This document shows positions 51,087 through 61,826 of a stretch of 64,000 nucleotides of DNA, one piece after another (within the stretch, counting starts at the first letter, position 1; each line of letters opens with the position of its first letter). Made by a program: the position numbers and the translations under genes. The stretch comes from Agapetus fuscipes (Eukaryota; Arthropoda; Insecta; Trichoptera; Glossosomatidae): NCBI GenBank assembly GCA_951799405.1, contig OX637362.1, positions 11,890,493 to 11,954,492 of the forward strand. The letters run 5' to 3'. A model generated the notes under the pieces. It was not told the origin of the DNA. It was given only the letters and a program-made list of their open reading frames with translations, and searched no databases.

Positions 51087-51179
51087 CCAATTTTTATTCA
51101 CTAAAAAACATGTTCATGTTGAAATCTACATTTCACTTTAAATTAAAAAAAATGGAAATAAACTCTGTTTTATTCTACT

Positions 51180-51260
51180 ATTTATTTTATTTTATTTGTT
51201 AAAAAACAAACAAAATATCGAGTTGACAGGTTTTGGCCTCTTGACCATCTTCAGATTAAC
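51180..51260 (-). mobile_element. PLE unit, hammerhead broken
   Basis: Minus strand CTGAAGA, stem II GGTC/GGCC, then AAAA in place of GAAA, and ACCTGTC. The change of core G12 should abolish cleavage. Confidence 0.5.
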
Positions 51261-51375
51261 TGAAGTCCTAAAAATAGTGCGAGGCTATGTGAAGCAAAAT
51301 GAAATATTATTAAATAAAGTCGAATTAGTGAAGAACAGGAAATTTACCAAGAATAACTTATGTAAATTTAAAAAA

Positions 51376-51622
51376 CAGTACCCTTAGTACGAGTTGCAAA
51401 ACTTACGAGAAAAGTAAACTTTACGGAAAATATTAAAGAGTGATTTCTCCCAAAATCTGCCGTTTTTTTTCTTACACTTTATGGTCGTAGCAAAAGATTA
51501 ACAGTGATGAAGAAAATCAAGTTCAAACAAACAAAAACGGTAGATTTAGGGGGAAATCACTGTTTATAAATTGCCGTAAACTTTACATTACTCAAGTTTT
51601 GCAACTCGTACTAAGGGTACTG
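51376..51622. mobile_element. MITE-X copy 3, best preserved ends
   Basis: 247 bp with TIR CAGTACCCTTAGTACGAGTT and its exact inverse. The CAGT start would suit a Tc1/mariner-type MITE, but TA is present only on the right flank, so the superfamily is open. Confidence 0.82.
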
Positions 51623-51940
51623 TATACTAAAACATTTTCTTATTGGCGGATTCGTTGATATATCTGACAAACTAAACGAAATTCTCAGAACGAGATTGGG
51701 TTTAACTAATGCAGTAGTTTGTTATGGGCATTAAGTGTGCTCCAAGCAGCGGACTCGACCCAAAGCCCGCAGATCGGAAAGTGGCTCGGTGTTTATCGGT
51801 TGTAGATTGGGCCGCGTAGATAAGGAAAACTGTAGATGGAAACAGATGTCGGTCATGTTGCGCTATCGCCGCTCGGCAATTTGCATCGACGGAGTTCGCG
51901 AAACAGCGCCGCGAGATGTTGCCAATACAGGGGACAGGAG
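51623..51940. other. Unassigned GC-richer stretch
   Basis: 51735-51940 is open on the plus strand (GCRLGRVDKENCRWKQMS) but the frame runs on into MITE-Y, and no domain can be named. Confidence 0.3.
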
Positions 51941-52242
51941 TTACAACGGCAAAGTGACAAAACGACACGTGACAGAACGACATATCGCACGCTTAATAAT
52001 AAAGAGCAATAACTCAAAAAATAAGAATGTTGGGAAATCACGTTTGAAGTTCAGACAACCAGTACAACTTGTATGGGATGAAAATGGCGACCGATGTTTT
52101 ATCTCGGTCATATTCGTCCAAATTGAACGGCTGTCGCATTCTACATATTCTTCTCGCATTGTTCTTGCGTTTTATTACAAAATCCCGTTTTTCCCAATTT
52201 TTGAGCTATTGCTCTTTATTATAAAACCTGCGATATGATAGA
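51941..52242. mobile_element. MITE-Y copy 2 inside 15 bp repeats
   Basis: 51951-51980 holds two 15 bp units (GACAAAACGACACGT, GACAGAACGACATAT). MITE-Y runs from CGCACGCTTAATAATAAAG (51981) to TTTATTATAAAACCTGCG (about 52233). ATAT and another partial unit (GATAGAATGAC) follow, so it inserted in an array with ATAT duplicated. Confidence 0.72.
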
Positions 52243-52452
52243 ATGACTGGTAATAGGCTGACCCCCCGTGCTGCAAAAATTGGTTCACTTTTGCTAAGGC
52301 CACCCCGGTTTGTGATCATGTGAGGTTCTTTATTATTTGCAGGCACACATGCAGAATGTGTAGGTGCGAACTTACATGTGCCTGTATGTGGGCATGCATT
52401 TGATGTGCTCCAAAAATGTTAACATATCTTTGCAGCTTAGATTATAGATTAT
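52243..52452 (+). repeat. RB3 copy, second subfamily
   Basis: GACTGGTAATAGGCTGACC to TCTTTGCAGCTTAGATTATAG. A separate 50 bp RB3 tip with a GATTA tail lies at 52502-52552. Confidence 0.75.
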
Positions 52453-52552
52453 ATTAAAGACATATTATGACAAGATGAATATTATAGACAACGCATGAAA
52501 TGAGCTTAAATCTTTAATGTTACATATCTTTGCAACTTAGATTAGATTAGAT

Positions 52553-52812
52553 GACATAACGACACATGCCAGAATGCCATACGATAGAATGACATATGAC
52601 AGAATGAGACATGACAGAACGACACATTACAGAACATCACAATGACACACAGGAAAGTGTGATGTATTTTCCTATGAAGTTTGTCATATTGATATTCTGT
52701 TAGGTGATGTACTGCCATTGTGTCGTTCTCTTATGTGTCGTTCTATTATGTGTCGTTCTATCATGTGTCGTTATGTCATGTGCCGTTTTGTCACTGTTTC
52801 GTTCTAACATAC
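52553..52812. repeat. Inverted pair of 15 bp tandem arrays
   Basis: Left array 52553-52641: about six units of the GACAGAACGACACAT type. Right array about 52691-52812: about eight units of the inverse (ATGTGTCGTTCTATC). About 50 bp lie between. Terminal arrays in inverted order are the layout of Foldback/Galileo-type elements. Confidence 0.75.
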
Positions 52813-53364
52813 AACCCTTAATAAAATATGGACGCACTGCAGTTTCGTTCCCGATTACGCTATTATTGATTCGTCATGTTTGAATTTGTGGAATATTAAG
52901 TTTTACAATATTGTGCATTGTAGCCGATTTGTTATAGCAGACAAGTGAGAAAGTGGGCTCTTGAGGTGTGATTTTCCCATTAACAGCACTTCTAGAAACG
53001 TTGCAAAAATAATGCTTTATACTTACATTTTTTGTAGATGAAAGTCCTTCTGTTTATTTGACCACATTTTGAGACAATCACAGTGATGATTTTTGTTCAA
53101 GGCAAATAACTTAAAAAAATCTTTTGATGGGTTGAAATATCCAAGGTTTAAGTTTTTAAGATTTGATATATCTTTTTATTCAATTTAGGTTTTTTTTTTA
53201 TTAAATCTTTTTTGGTGTTAAAACTGGTATGAACGCTGCGAGTGGAATTTTGGATATAGTAAACAAAATGCTAAACACCACGCACGGTACATTACAGTTC
53301 ATAATAAAATGTAAGGCAAAGATAAGGGCATCGGATGAGCTGCATAATAATAATATAAGGATTA
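52813..53364. other. Mostly unassigned; SINE2 tail
   Basis: 52948-52996 is a SINE2 end (GGGCTCTTGAGGTGTGATT). No other element seen. Confidence 0.4.
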
Positions 53365-53608
53365 TTTATTTGGTAAGCGCTGTTTTTATGTGTATCACAC
53401 CTCAAGAGCCCTCTGAAAGCTTGGTCATCGCTGCAGAAAGCGCCAATTGTCAAGCAAAACTCAGTTGCTGAAAGGCTGGACGGACCTTTAGTGACCGGTC
53501 TTTGCTTGAGGTTTATGATTTTTTCAACCCAGCGAAGACAAAAATTGAAATTATAAATGTTATATTTTTTGTGCTCCGCCGAGAATCGAACCCACAACCT
53601 TCTATTTG
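53365..53608 (-). repeat. SINE2, near full length
   Basis: TATTTGGTAAGCGCTG to AATCGAACCCACAACC. Breaks at CTATTTGGT where a second copy starts in the same direction. Confidence 0.82.
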
Positions 53609-53735
53609 GTAAAGGTAAATGAATTTTTCATTCAGCGAAGAGCATATTTTGAAAATATATATGGTTATTTTTTTGTTTCGAACCCACAACATTCCATTAC
53701 GAGTCAGAAGGGCTAACCACTAGACTACAGATCGG
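53609..53735 (-). repeat. SINE2 head half, tandem with the previous copy
   Basis: AAAGGTAAATGAATTTTTC, TTTCGAACCCACAACATTCC and CACTAGACTACAGATCGG. It gives a head-to-tail pair. Confidence 0.78.
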
Positions 53736-54430
53736 TAGTTACTTTGTAGAATTGAATCCAAAAATTTGATTAATATTTCGAACCACTTCGAACCTTCTCC
53801 TTTAAGTTTTCTTTTATTTTTCAGTTTGACCACCATGGTACTGAAAGCCCTTTCTGAATCACCAATTTAAATGTGCAGAGTGAAACATGATATCAAAGTT
53901 CATTTGAATATTGGTCGCATACGTTTATTTGACACAGTGACCGTTCTGAGTCACTGTGGGATAAAGTAAAATATCCATTACGCCGAGTACAAAACGCAGC
54001 GTTTTAACTCAACAGTTGCGTTATCATACAAACGCATCGATTCTTAAACGCCCCCTACTATGCTTTCTTTGGAAAACGACATGGCTGAGTTTAAACGTGA
54101 CGTTTTACACTCGGACTTTGTATTGAGGAAGGCTCGCAGCATCAACGGTAAAGACACACGACTCTTCCGGAACGTCATGTGGTGCATTTTATGGTCTGAC
54201 GAGGAAGTGCATCAGTGAAGGAGAACAGTTGATCTGAAGAAATAATGAAAATTATTGATTGAAAATACTGTGAGATTACTTTAAAATAGAATGAGGTTTT
54301 TGAAAAGTAAATCCGTAGAGAGAAAAAAAAACACGATAAAAACGGTAGTGTATGCACGTTTTATTGCAGACACGTCAAAAGAAAAGTAACTCTTTGGAGA
54401 AAAAGGGAAATAAAGTAAATATACAATAAA
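53736..54430. other. Unassigned; probable small MITE at 53970-54120
   Basis: CGCCGAGTACAAAACGCAGC (53972) and GACGTTTTACACTCGG (54101) form imperfect inverted ends about 31 bp long enclosing ~85 bp. The rest is unassigned. Confidence 0.45.
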
Positions 54431-54439
54431 AACAAACTT

Positions 54440-56985
54440 TTCATTTCAAATATGACCACAAATCGGAAATACAAAAATTCACAGACGAACTGCAAAGTTA
54501 CCTGAATACAATCACAGGTCAAACTAACTTTGTTGTTGGCGACTTGAATATAGACATCTCTGATGACAAAAACTCACTTGAAAAAAACAGATTTATGAAT
54601 ATGATGACGTACCATAATTACAAATCTTGTATAAATAAACCCACACGGGTTTTCCAAAATCATAAACCATCCTGCATAGATCACATATGGTGTAACGCAG
54701 ACATCAATAACCTAAAGAATATCAGGACATGCATCTGGAAGACAGACATCACCGACCACTTCACCTGCCTATTACTATATGACACCAAAAAGACGACTGA
54801 AAATGCACAACATGAAAAACAAGTAACCATAACAAAAATAGATTGTGAAGCTTTGGAGATCTCACTGAGGGCTGAAAAATGGCACAGTGTACTAACCAGT
54901 GACTGTGCAAACCGATCAGCAAAGGCATTTGAGGTAGCATTAAGTATGCATATAGCAAAGGCAACAAGAACATTACAAATTGAAATAAACTCAAGGACAA
55001 GAAAATTAAAACCCTGGATCACACAAGGAATCATAAATTCAGTCAGGAAAAAGAATAAGCTTTACAGAAATACAAAACGTCCTCGAGTAAATACAACACA
55101 AATATCTTACTACAAAAAGTATAAGAATATTTTGACGATTCTTATTAGAAACACAAAAAACTCATACTATAAAAAGAAAATACTGGAATCAGAAAACAAT
55201 ACAAAAACATTATGGGCAAACATTAATGAAATAATGAACAAGAAAAAAACAATCAAACAAATAAAGGAAATTGAATACGAAGGGAAAACATATAACGTCA
55301 AAAAAGAAACTTTAAAATGTTGTAATATCCTAAATGAGTACTTCATAAATGTGGGAAAACATTTAGCAAAAGCTATAAAAACCCCCTCTTCTCAAAACGC
55401 AATTTATAGCCCTCCATCACTGTCTCCTCAATATAAAGACTTTGACCATATAAGCGAAGCCGAGGTAGACAAAATCATCATGAATCTAAAAGGAGGATCT
55501 GCCCCGGGATATGATAAAATAAATGTTAACACAATAAAGCTCATGAAAAATTATCTGATTCATCCGATAACTCATATTATAAACATAAGCCTTATCAGTG
55601 GCCAATTTCCTGATAATTATAAAAAGTCAATAATAACTCCTATATACAAATCTGATAGCCCCAAAGAACCACAAAATTACCGCCCAATCTCTATTATATC
55701 AAATATTTCAAAAATATATGAAAAGGCTGTAAAGAAACAACTTTGGAACTTCTTAGAAAAAAACAATATTATAAATAAAAATCAATTTGGTTTTAAAAAG
55801 AATACAAATACACAAGACGCAATAGCCAAAATAACTCAATTCATATACAGAGCCCTAGACGACAACAAAAAGTGTATTGGGATATTTATTGACCTAAAAA
55901 AGGCTTTTGATAGCATTTCACATACACAATTAATAAAAAAAATAATGTCACAGGGTATAAATGGAAATGTACTTTCATGGATAAAAAGTTTTCTACACAA
56001 GAGACCACAACACACAAAATTGTGCAATGAAATAAGTGACTCAAGGTCCTCTGACTTCTCTATACCCCAGGGAACAGTATTGGGTCCCCTTTTATTTATC
56101 ATGTTTGCAAACGACATCTTTAACGTAATAAGCGAAGGAGAAATAGTTTCATACGCTGATGACACAGTCCTTTTACTACAGGCAGACACATGGCATGAGC
56201 TAGAAAAAATAGCTAATATAAATATAAATAAATTAAAGACATGGCTAGACAAAAATCTGTTAACACTAAATACTAAAAAAACTCATTTCGTCCCATTCTC
56301 CATAACAAAACGGAAACTCCCTCAAATAAATATAATCATACATGACTCAATAGACTTAAATCACAAGTGTACAAAAACATGCACAAAAATCGAAAAAAAA
56401 AATACAACAAAATATCTTGGAATAACAATAGACCAAAATTTAAAATGGAATGAGCATATAATAGGATTGACCAAAAGGGTGAGGAAACTGGGCTACGTGT
56501 TCAGGTGTCTGAGAAAAGTACTGGATAAGGCACAACTTAAAATGGCGTATTTCGCTTTTATACAATCTGTTCTCCAATATGGGGTTGTAGGTTGGGGAGG
56601 GGCATACAGAGCCCATCTGAGGCCGCTGTTGGTTGCCCAAAAATTAATAATAAAAATAATATCTAGCAAACCTTACATATATCTAACTAAACAACTTTTT
56701 GAAGAATTTGGGGTCAAAACAATAGAAGACTTGTACAAATACAATTCACTGTTACAAATATTTAAAGAAAACATTATAAATAATAATCAATTGGAGGCGA
56801 ATATGAGTTCACGAAGAAAATTCATGCTACCAATAAAAAAGTGTAAAAAATCAATAGGTCAACAAAATTACCAATACCAGGCAGTAGAAATTTTTAACGC
56901 GCTTCCAATTGAGTGTAGAAGTGCTAAAGGCCCTGAAAACTTCAAAAAGTTGCTAAAAAAAATAAAATTAAATGAGCTAAAATAA
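54440..56985 (+). CDS. CR1-group LINE ORF2, 5' truncated
   Basis: Non-LTR retrotransposon protein that nicks DNA and reverse-transcribes its own RNA. The frame is open from about 54440 (reads KYDHKSEIQKFTDEL) without an ATG; a TTG at 54544 is only an apparent start. What remains: the end of the APE-type endonuclease (VVGDLNIDI, CIDHIW near 54679, TDH near 54754), then a complete reverse transcriptase with GSAPGYDKI, NYRPISIISNISKI, FIDLKKAFDS (about 55885-55914), IPQGTVLGPLLF, YADDTVLL (from 56152) and KYLGITIDQNLKW. The C-terminal block follows (YGVVGWGGAYR, AVEIFNALPIECRS). Motif style points to the CR1/Kiri/Daphne/Jockey group; the exact clade is not settled. About 845 codons have no stop or frameshift, so the copy is young, but it cannot be autonomous as its N-terminal half is gone. 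A-rich codon use is marked. Confidence 0.9.
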
Positions 56986-57690
56986 TTTTATAGTTATTAG
57001 TTCATAATTAAAGTAGTTATAGTTAAATATAGTGATATAATGGTATGCATAGTATAGATAATATAGTAATATGTAATACATATGATAGAATAATAAAGTT
57101 GATAATAATTAATAAAGTTGTTAATAGTTAATAAATAGAATAAGACATATTATACGTTTATAAAAAAATTAGTTATGTAAATTAATAGTTATGTAAGTTA
57201 ATAGTTAATAAATAGAATAAGACATATTATACCTTTATAAAAAAAATAGTTATGTAAATGAAAAATAAAATATTTAAGCTCTCGCCCTCAAGGCACACAA
57301 GCATTCACTTTCGCCTGAGGGTTAGATTCTAATAACAATATATAAAAAAAAAAAAAAAAAAATGTAAATATTTAATGTAACCTAATTTTAAATTGAATAA
57401 AAAAAAAAAAAAAAAAAAAATTGAATTAGTAAATAATCAAAATAGTTAAGATACATAAGATAAATATATTTAATAATTAAATAGTTAAAATAGTTATGTT
57501 AAATTTGGTAAAAAATGTATTAGTTAATGGAATGTTAAATATAAGTAGTTAAGCTCTCGCCCTTAATGCACACAAGCATCTGCTTTCGCATGAGGGTTAG
57601 AAATAAATGTAAACATAATATGATAAATAGTAAATATCTTAGAATAAAATTGTAAAATATTATGATAAATAAAAAAAAAAAAAAAAAATA
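56986..57690 (+). repeat. LINE 3' UTR, duplicated, three A-runs
   Basis: A hairpin-prone block CTCGCCCT..GCACACAAGCAT.. TGAGGGTTAG occurs twice (57281-57328 and 57551-57600). A-runs lie at 57344-57361, 57399-57420 and 57671-57688. The second block plus the final A-run look like a second, severely truncated copy inserted at the tail of the first. Confidence 0.7.
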
Positions 57691-57691
57691 T

Positions 57692-57880
57692 CAAAGGTTG
57701 GGATGCAGCTGACCACCCATGCTGTAGAAAATGGTTCACTTTGCCAATGTCACCTCTGTTTCTTATGTTGTAGGTTCACATGCGACATGTACAAGCGCGA
57801 ACTTATACGTGTTTGCTTGTGAAAATGCGTATAATGTAAATCCCCAATGTTTTATACATATCTTTGCAACTTAGATAAGA
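57692..57880 (+). repeat. RB3 copy
   Basis: GGTTGGGATGCAGCTGACC to TCTTTGCAACTTAGATAAG. About 40 bp are missing after CACCTCTGTTTC. Confidence 0.78.
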
Positions 57881-57957
57881 AATAAGACTAGACATCTTAA
57901 CAAGTAAAAAGGTGATTATCCTAAAAAAAATCTTTGCATCTTGATAATACGCCAACC

Positions 57958-58135
57958 ATGTCATTTGAGGTTTGGATTTAATTTGTTTTTAAAAGATGGA
58001 TGAAGAGATATGTGGGAGGCCTATGTCCAGCAGTGGATGGAGATGGCTATATAAGAAGAAGAAGAAGATGCATTTGATATGAGCTTTAAATGTTAATATA
58101 TCTCTGCAACTTTTTTAGGTTATAGATTATAGATG
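57958..58135 (+). repeat. RB3 split by a LINE 3' tip
   Basis: RB3 pieces 57958-57985 (TCATTTGAGGTTTGGATTT) and 58070-58135 (GCATTTGATATGAGC, TCTCTGCAACTT) surround about 85 bp. One frame of the insert ends WEAYVQQWMEMAI and a stop, a LINE C-terminus, followed by an AAG-repeat tail (58049-58066). Confidence 0.65.
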
Positions 58136-59018
58136 TATGTAAGTAGGATTATATTATGGTTGCATACAATTAGTCGGAAAATGCATTATAAGCGCATTGG
58201 TTCAACATCGCTGCATAGACGCTGGAGGGGCGGATGCCGGCTAGATCTCAGACTGCAGATACAATGAAGACAACAATTGCATATTTCATTATGCGACTTT
58301 ACCGATGCAATTAAAATTCAATTTATACGGCGATCCCAGGCCGCAAAGATCACAGTTTAATAGGTCGACAATTTGATAGAAATCGCAGAGGAAACGCCAC
58401 GTCTCATTACTATTGCCTGTCCGCCCCGGGCTCAGGGAAAATTACAATCCGCAACGTTATATCGCTTCTAACTTCTAATATCCTTCTCGAAACACGGTAA
58501 TAATTAAAATCACGGTAAATGATAAGCTTGACTACCATTTGGTCAAAGAAAATTAATTAAATAACGTATGGTTTCAGAGATATTAAGGTTTGAAAAATCA
58601 GATGAATTTCATTTCAATAAGTGTTCAAAATAAAATGAGCGCGTACTATAATACTATGATTTATTTTTTGTTTTCATTTTTTTTTAAATTTAATTGCAGT
58701 TGAATTTATTTAACTGTATTCATTTTTAACACATCGTTTACATAATATGGTTGATTCTGTAACTTCTGTATTGGCGGTTTCACGGCTTGGGCGTTAAAAG
58801 ATCACTGAAACGTCACAGAACCACAGCCATATTTATACTTACAAGGCCTATTCTCGTGTGTTTCTGACCATACAAGACTCCTCTAGAATGGATGTTTCCA
58901 GAGAGTGCAAGAAGTACAAGGTAGATAAACAATCATAAATACACATAGACATGAGCTTATACACTCGTGACAAAAATTGAACTATTATTTTTTTTTTGTT
59001 CGAAAGCAACAGCACTAA
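58136..59018. other. Unassigned; GC-richer 58.19-58.46 kb
   Basis: The block is not repeated in the window and has no open frame, so it could be unique host DNA. Confidence 0.35.
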
Positions 59019-59020
59019 TT

Positions 59021-59248
59021 TGTTTAATTTTATGATTTTTGGATGAATTCAAACAAAACACTGTTTATTTTCAGTATAAAATTTATTTAAAAAGATTAAA
59101 ATCTTTAAACACATTACCTGATGATGACCTACTAGGTCGAAAACGCGTTAGTAATTTGTTTAAAGATTTTAATCTTTTTAAATAAATTTTATAGTGAAAA
59201 TAAACAGGGTTTTGTTTGAATTCATCCAAAAATTATAAAATTAAACAA
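59021..59248. mobile_element. Palindrome with a hammerhead at its apex
   Basis: Arms 59021-59117 and 59151-59248 are inverted copies of about 97 bp with few mismatches. The 33 bp between them is the hammerhead core. The PLE end motif TGAATTTTCACAGTGTTAAT follows at 59251. Confidence 0.85.
59108..59160 (+). ncRNA. Hammerhead ribozyme motif, best in window
   Basis: CTGATGA (59118-59124), 5-bp stem II GACCT/AGGTC with loop ACT, GAAA (59139-59142), palindromic stem III AACGCGTT, cleavage predicted after A at 59150. Stem I pairs ATTAC with GTAAT and, past one mismatch, AACA with TGTT, then merges with the palindrome arms. The core is an exact consensus match. In-cell activity is inferred. Confidence 0.8.
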
Positions 59249-59359
59249 TATGAATTTTCACAGTGTTAATACATAAACAATACAAAATATTGTAATGTAA
59301 ATATGAAATATAAATATTTAAAATAAGTAGGTATTAGTTATAGTTATAGGAATTCTGTA

Positions 59360-59693
59360 TTGTATTGTGTGAGTAGGAATAATTGAATAAAATACTTGAA
59401 GCATCGAGAAATAATGATTACTACGACTTTCTGGAACTGTCTAGCGAATATAGATCTAGATTGTACTGTTTTGAAGAGTATAAGAAGGGTGCGAGTTGCT
59501 TGCAGAACCAGTATCCTACGAGATTTACAACTACATACATTGAACTAAGTTAACCAGTGAACAGAAACCAAGTGTAATGGAATAGTCGAGACTACCTTTG
59601 TGAAAATAAATTATTAAAAGTGTAAAATAAACAACTGTATAAGAAGACCAGTATTTTTAATTGAAAGACTTTTGGAACCCTAAATTCGTAACA
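59360..59693 (+). repeat. LTR-like fragment
   Basis: TATA-like GAGTATAAGAAGG (about 59475), AATAAA signals near 59606 and 59627, and a plausible LTR end AAATTCGTAACA at 59693. No matching 5' end (TGTTACG) or internal region nearby, so a truncated solo LTR is the best reading. Confidence 0.45.
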
Positions 59694-60391
59694 ATATAGT
59701 ACTAATTTGTACAATACAATTAGGTACAATATATGTAAAAATAATAAAAAAGTTATCAACAAACTTTGTTCATGAAAAACGAATTATGCTAAAAAAACAT
59801 CTGTATGAAACACAAAGTAAAAGCATGTATAATTTGATACATAAAAAATTACAAAGGAACATTGAATGAATTTTCTTCATAGATTTTCTGAAACGGAACC
59901 TTCTATTCTAGATTTCAAGGAATTTTAATGGAACGGTTCGTATTGCAGTTTGCTGCAAAAGAAAGGCCATACGTTACAGATGAAACGGCAAAACACCAGA
60001 CTGTCAAATTAAAATGGTATGAAAGGCAATAAAGTATGGAAGTGGTGTGTGGGAACCAAAGATGCAAAGGCGCATGTATGAGTGAGTGGGCTAGGTCTGT
60101 GAATAATGCATTTGCAATGAAAATGCAGGCAATAGTACAAATTCAGTGACGATATTTCCATCAAAGTCACCGCTTAAACACCAGACTAAGCAATTATAAG
60201 CTGAAACGTGGAAATGCCCGATTGAAATATGGAGGTTTGGGATGTTGGAAACGGAGAATTCTCTTCAGTTGAGTGATGGCTCCGATAAATTATCTATACG
60301 GCTTCGACATGGATTTGAATTGGTATCTTAATATTGTCATTATTGTATTTAATAAACAACTATGAATGAAATAAACCCACACAAGTTTTCA
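59694..60391. other. Unassigned stretch
   Basis: No domain or repeat recognised. Confidence 0.4.
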
Positions 60392-60612
60392 AGTCCAGTG
60401 ATAGCTCAGCTTGCATCCATGCCGAGAGCTCGGGCTCGAACCCCACCGAGGGTGTCAGAAATGATTTCCCGTTTTTCGTGTTTATTTCAAACTCAAAATA
60501 GAAATACCAGCAAGGTTTACTCAGCCTTCAATGTAAATGAGAACCAGCCGCCTTGTGAGCTGGGAATCCTTCACTTCAACTGAATTGTTTGGTTTACAGC
60601 CGGCACCCTTTT
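60392..60612 (+). repeat. SINE1, diverged
   Basis: GTGATAGCTCAGCTTGC (A box; the anticodon arm is deleted), GGGCTCGAACCCCACC (B box), GCAAGGTTTACTCAGCC, GTGAGCTGGGAATCC. The 3' end is cut. Confidence 0.78.
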
Positions 60613-60865
60613 ATAATCTATAATCTAAGTTGCAAAGATATATTAACATTTAAAGCTCATATCAAATGCATACCCACAAACAAACACGTGTAGTTCACGG
60701 TTACAAATGCTGAATGTGTACTTACAAATAACATCCAGACCTCAAATGAACATCAACCCTACAACTTTTGCCGACCTTCCCTGACACAGGGGTGACATAA
60801 GCAAAGTGAACCATTTTTTACAGTAGGGGTAGTCAGCCTCATACCAAACTATAAATCAAGGAATG
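60613..60865 (-). repeat. RB3, full length, second subfamily
   Basis: ATAATCTAAGTTGCAAAG to CCAAACTATAAATCAAGGAATG, all internal blocks present. A useful reference for the subfamily. Confidence 0.85.
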
Positions 60866-61348
60866 CCTTGCCTGTAAAAATAAACATGGTTCCACTCACC
60901 ACATTCACTTCTAACAAAATACTTGTTGTGAAACAAAGTGAAACAAAAAGTGAAACAAACTTCCGTATAGAACACGGCTACACAACCCGAAAAAAATTTA
61001 AGATTGTGTCAAGTGCCGGCCGTGAAAGCCTTAATGTACAATTAAAATACTTGTTTTTTGCAACACATCAATAGGGCAGCGATTTGATTATTCTTCACAG
61101 ATTTAAAAAAAAAACAAAACAGGTAGTCATCAACCCGTCTGGCAAAGACGAAGAGAATCACGTTGCATAACTTTTGCGGCATAATGTTATTCAGTCATGG
61201 CCACGGAATGTCCGCAGCCTGACAGGTCGCAATACGTCCGCGGGATTGTCAGATAATAGGAGGGACATTAGCGCGTGCGGGAATGCAACTTAAGATGCAC
61301 CTTTGTAGGAGAGAGGATATAAGATGTTGCACTTCACAGGGTTATCTC
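60866..61348. other. SINE1 scrap, PLE end motif, then unassigned
   Basis: 60866-60905 is a SINE1 body piece (GCCTGTAAAAATAAACATGG). GTGCCGGCCGTGAAAGCC lies at 61013-61030. The remainder (61140-61320) is GC-richer and unassigned. Confidence 0.4.
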
Positions 61349-61520
61349 AAATCTAATCTAAATTGCAGAAAAATGTAACATTAAAGATTCACATAATATG
61401 CATTTTCTTAGACGCATAAGTTCGCGCTTGAACATGCCGCATGTGGACCTACAATATAAAAATCCGAATCTCAAATAAATATACACCCTACAACTCTTGT
61501 CTACCTTCCCTGAAACAGAA
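61349..61520 (-). repeat. RB3 copy, 5' truncated
   Basis: ATCTAATCTAAATTGCAG to CTACCTTCCCTGAAACAG, broken inside the hairpin. Confidence 0.78.
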
Positions 61521-61712
61521 GAAGAAAAGAAGCTAGGGTCTTGAATATTTGATTATTAGTATTAGGGATTTAGCTACTATATCGGGTACGTGTTACTACT
61601 GCGCAAGCGTGTAACCCATCTACCACTTCTTTACTTCATTCGTTAAATACTTTCTTTGAAAAGAAAAACTCAATAGTACAAGGTATTTTTTTTGTAAATC
61701 TACTTTTAATTA

Positions 61713-61826
61713 TTATCTAAGTTGCCAGTATAAATTGGATTTCAGGATTCATTTTTGATGTTTGTCCACAAGCAGACACGTACAAGTTCACGGATATAAA
61801 TGTTGCTTGTCTACAATCCAAGGTTT
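61713..61826 (-). repeat. RB3 3' part
   Basis: TTATCTAAGTTGCCAG and TGTCCACAAGCAGACACG. Diverged beyond TTGCTTGTCTACAATCC. Confidence 0.65.

Noticed and set aside
51735..52238. 167-codon plus frame as a gene
   Set aside because: Its second half is MITE-Y with palindromic ends, and the first half has no recognisable domain.
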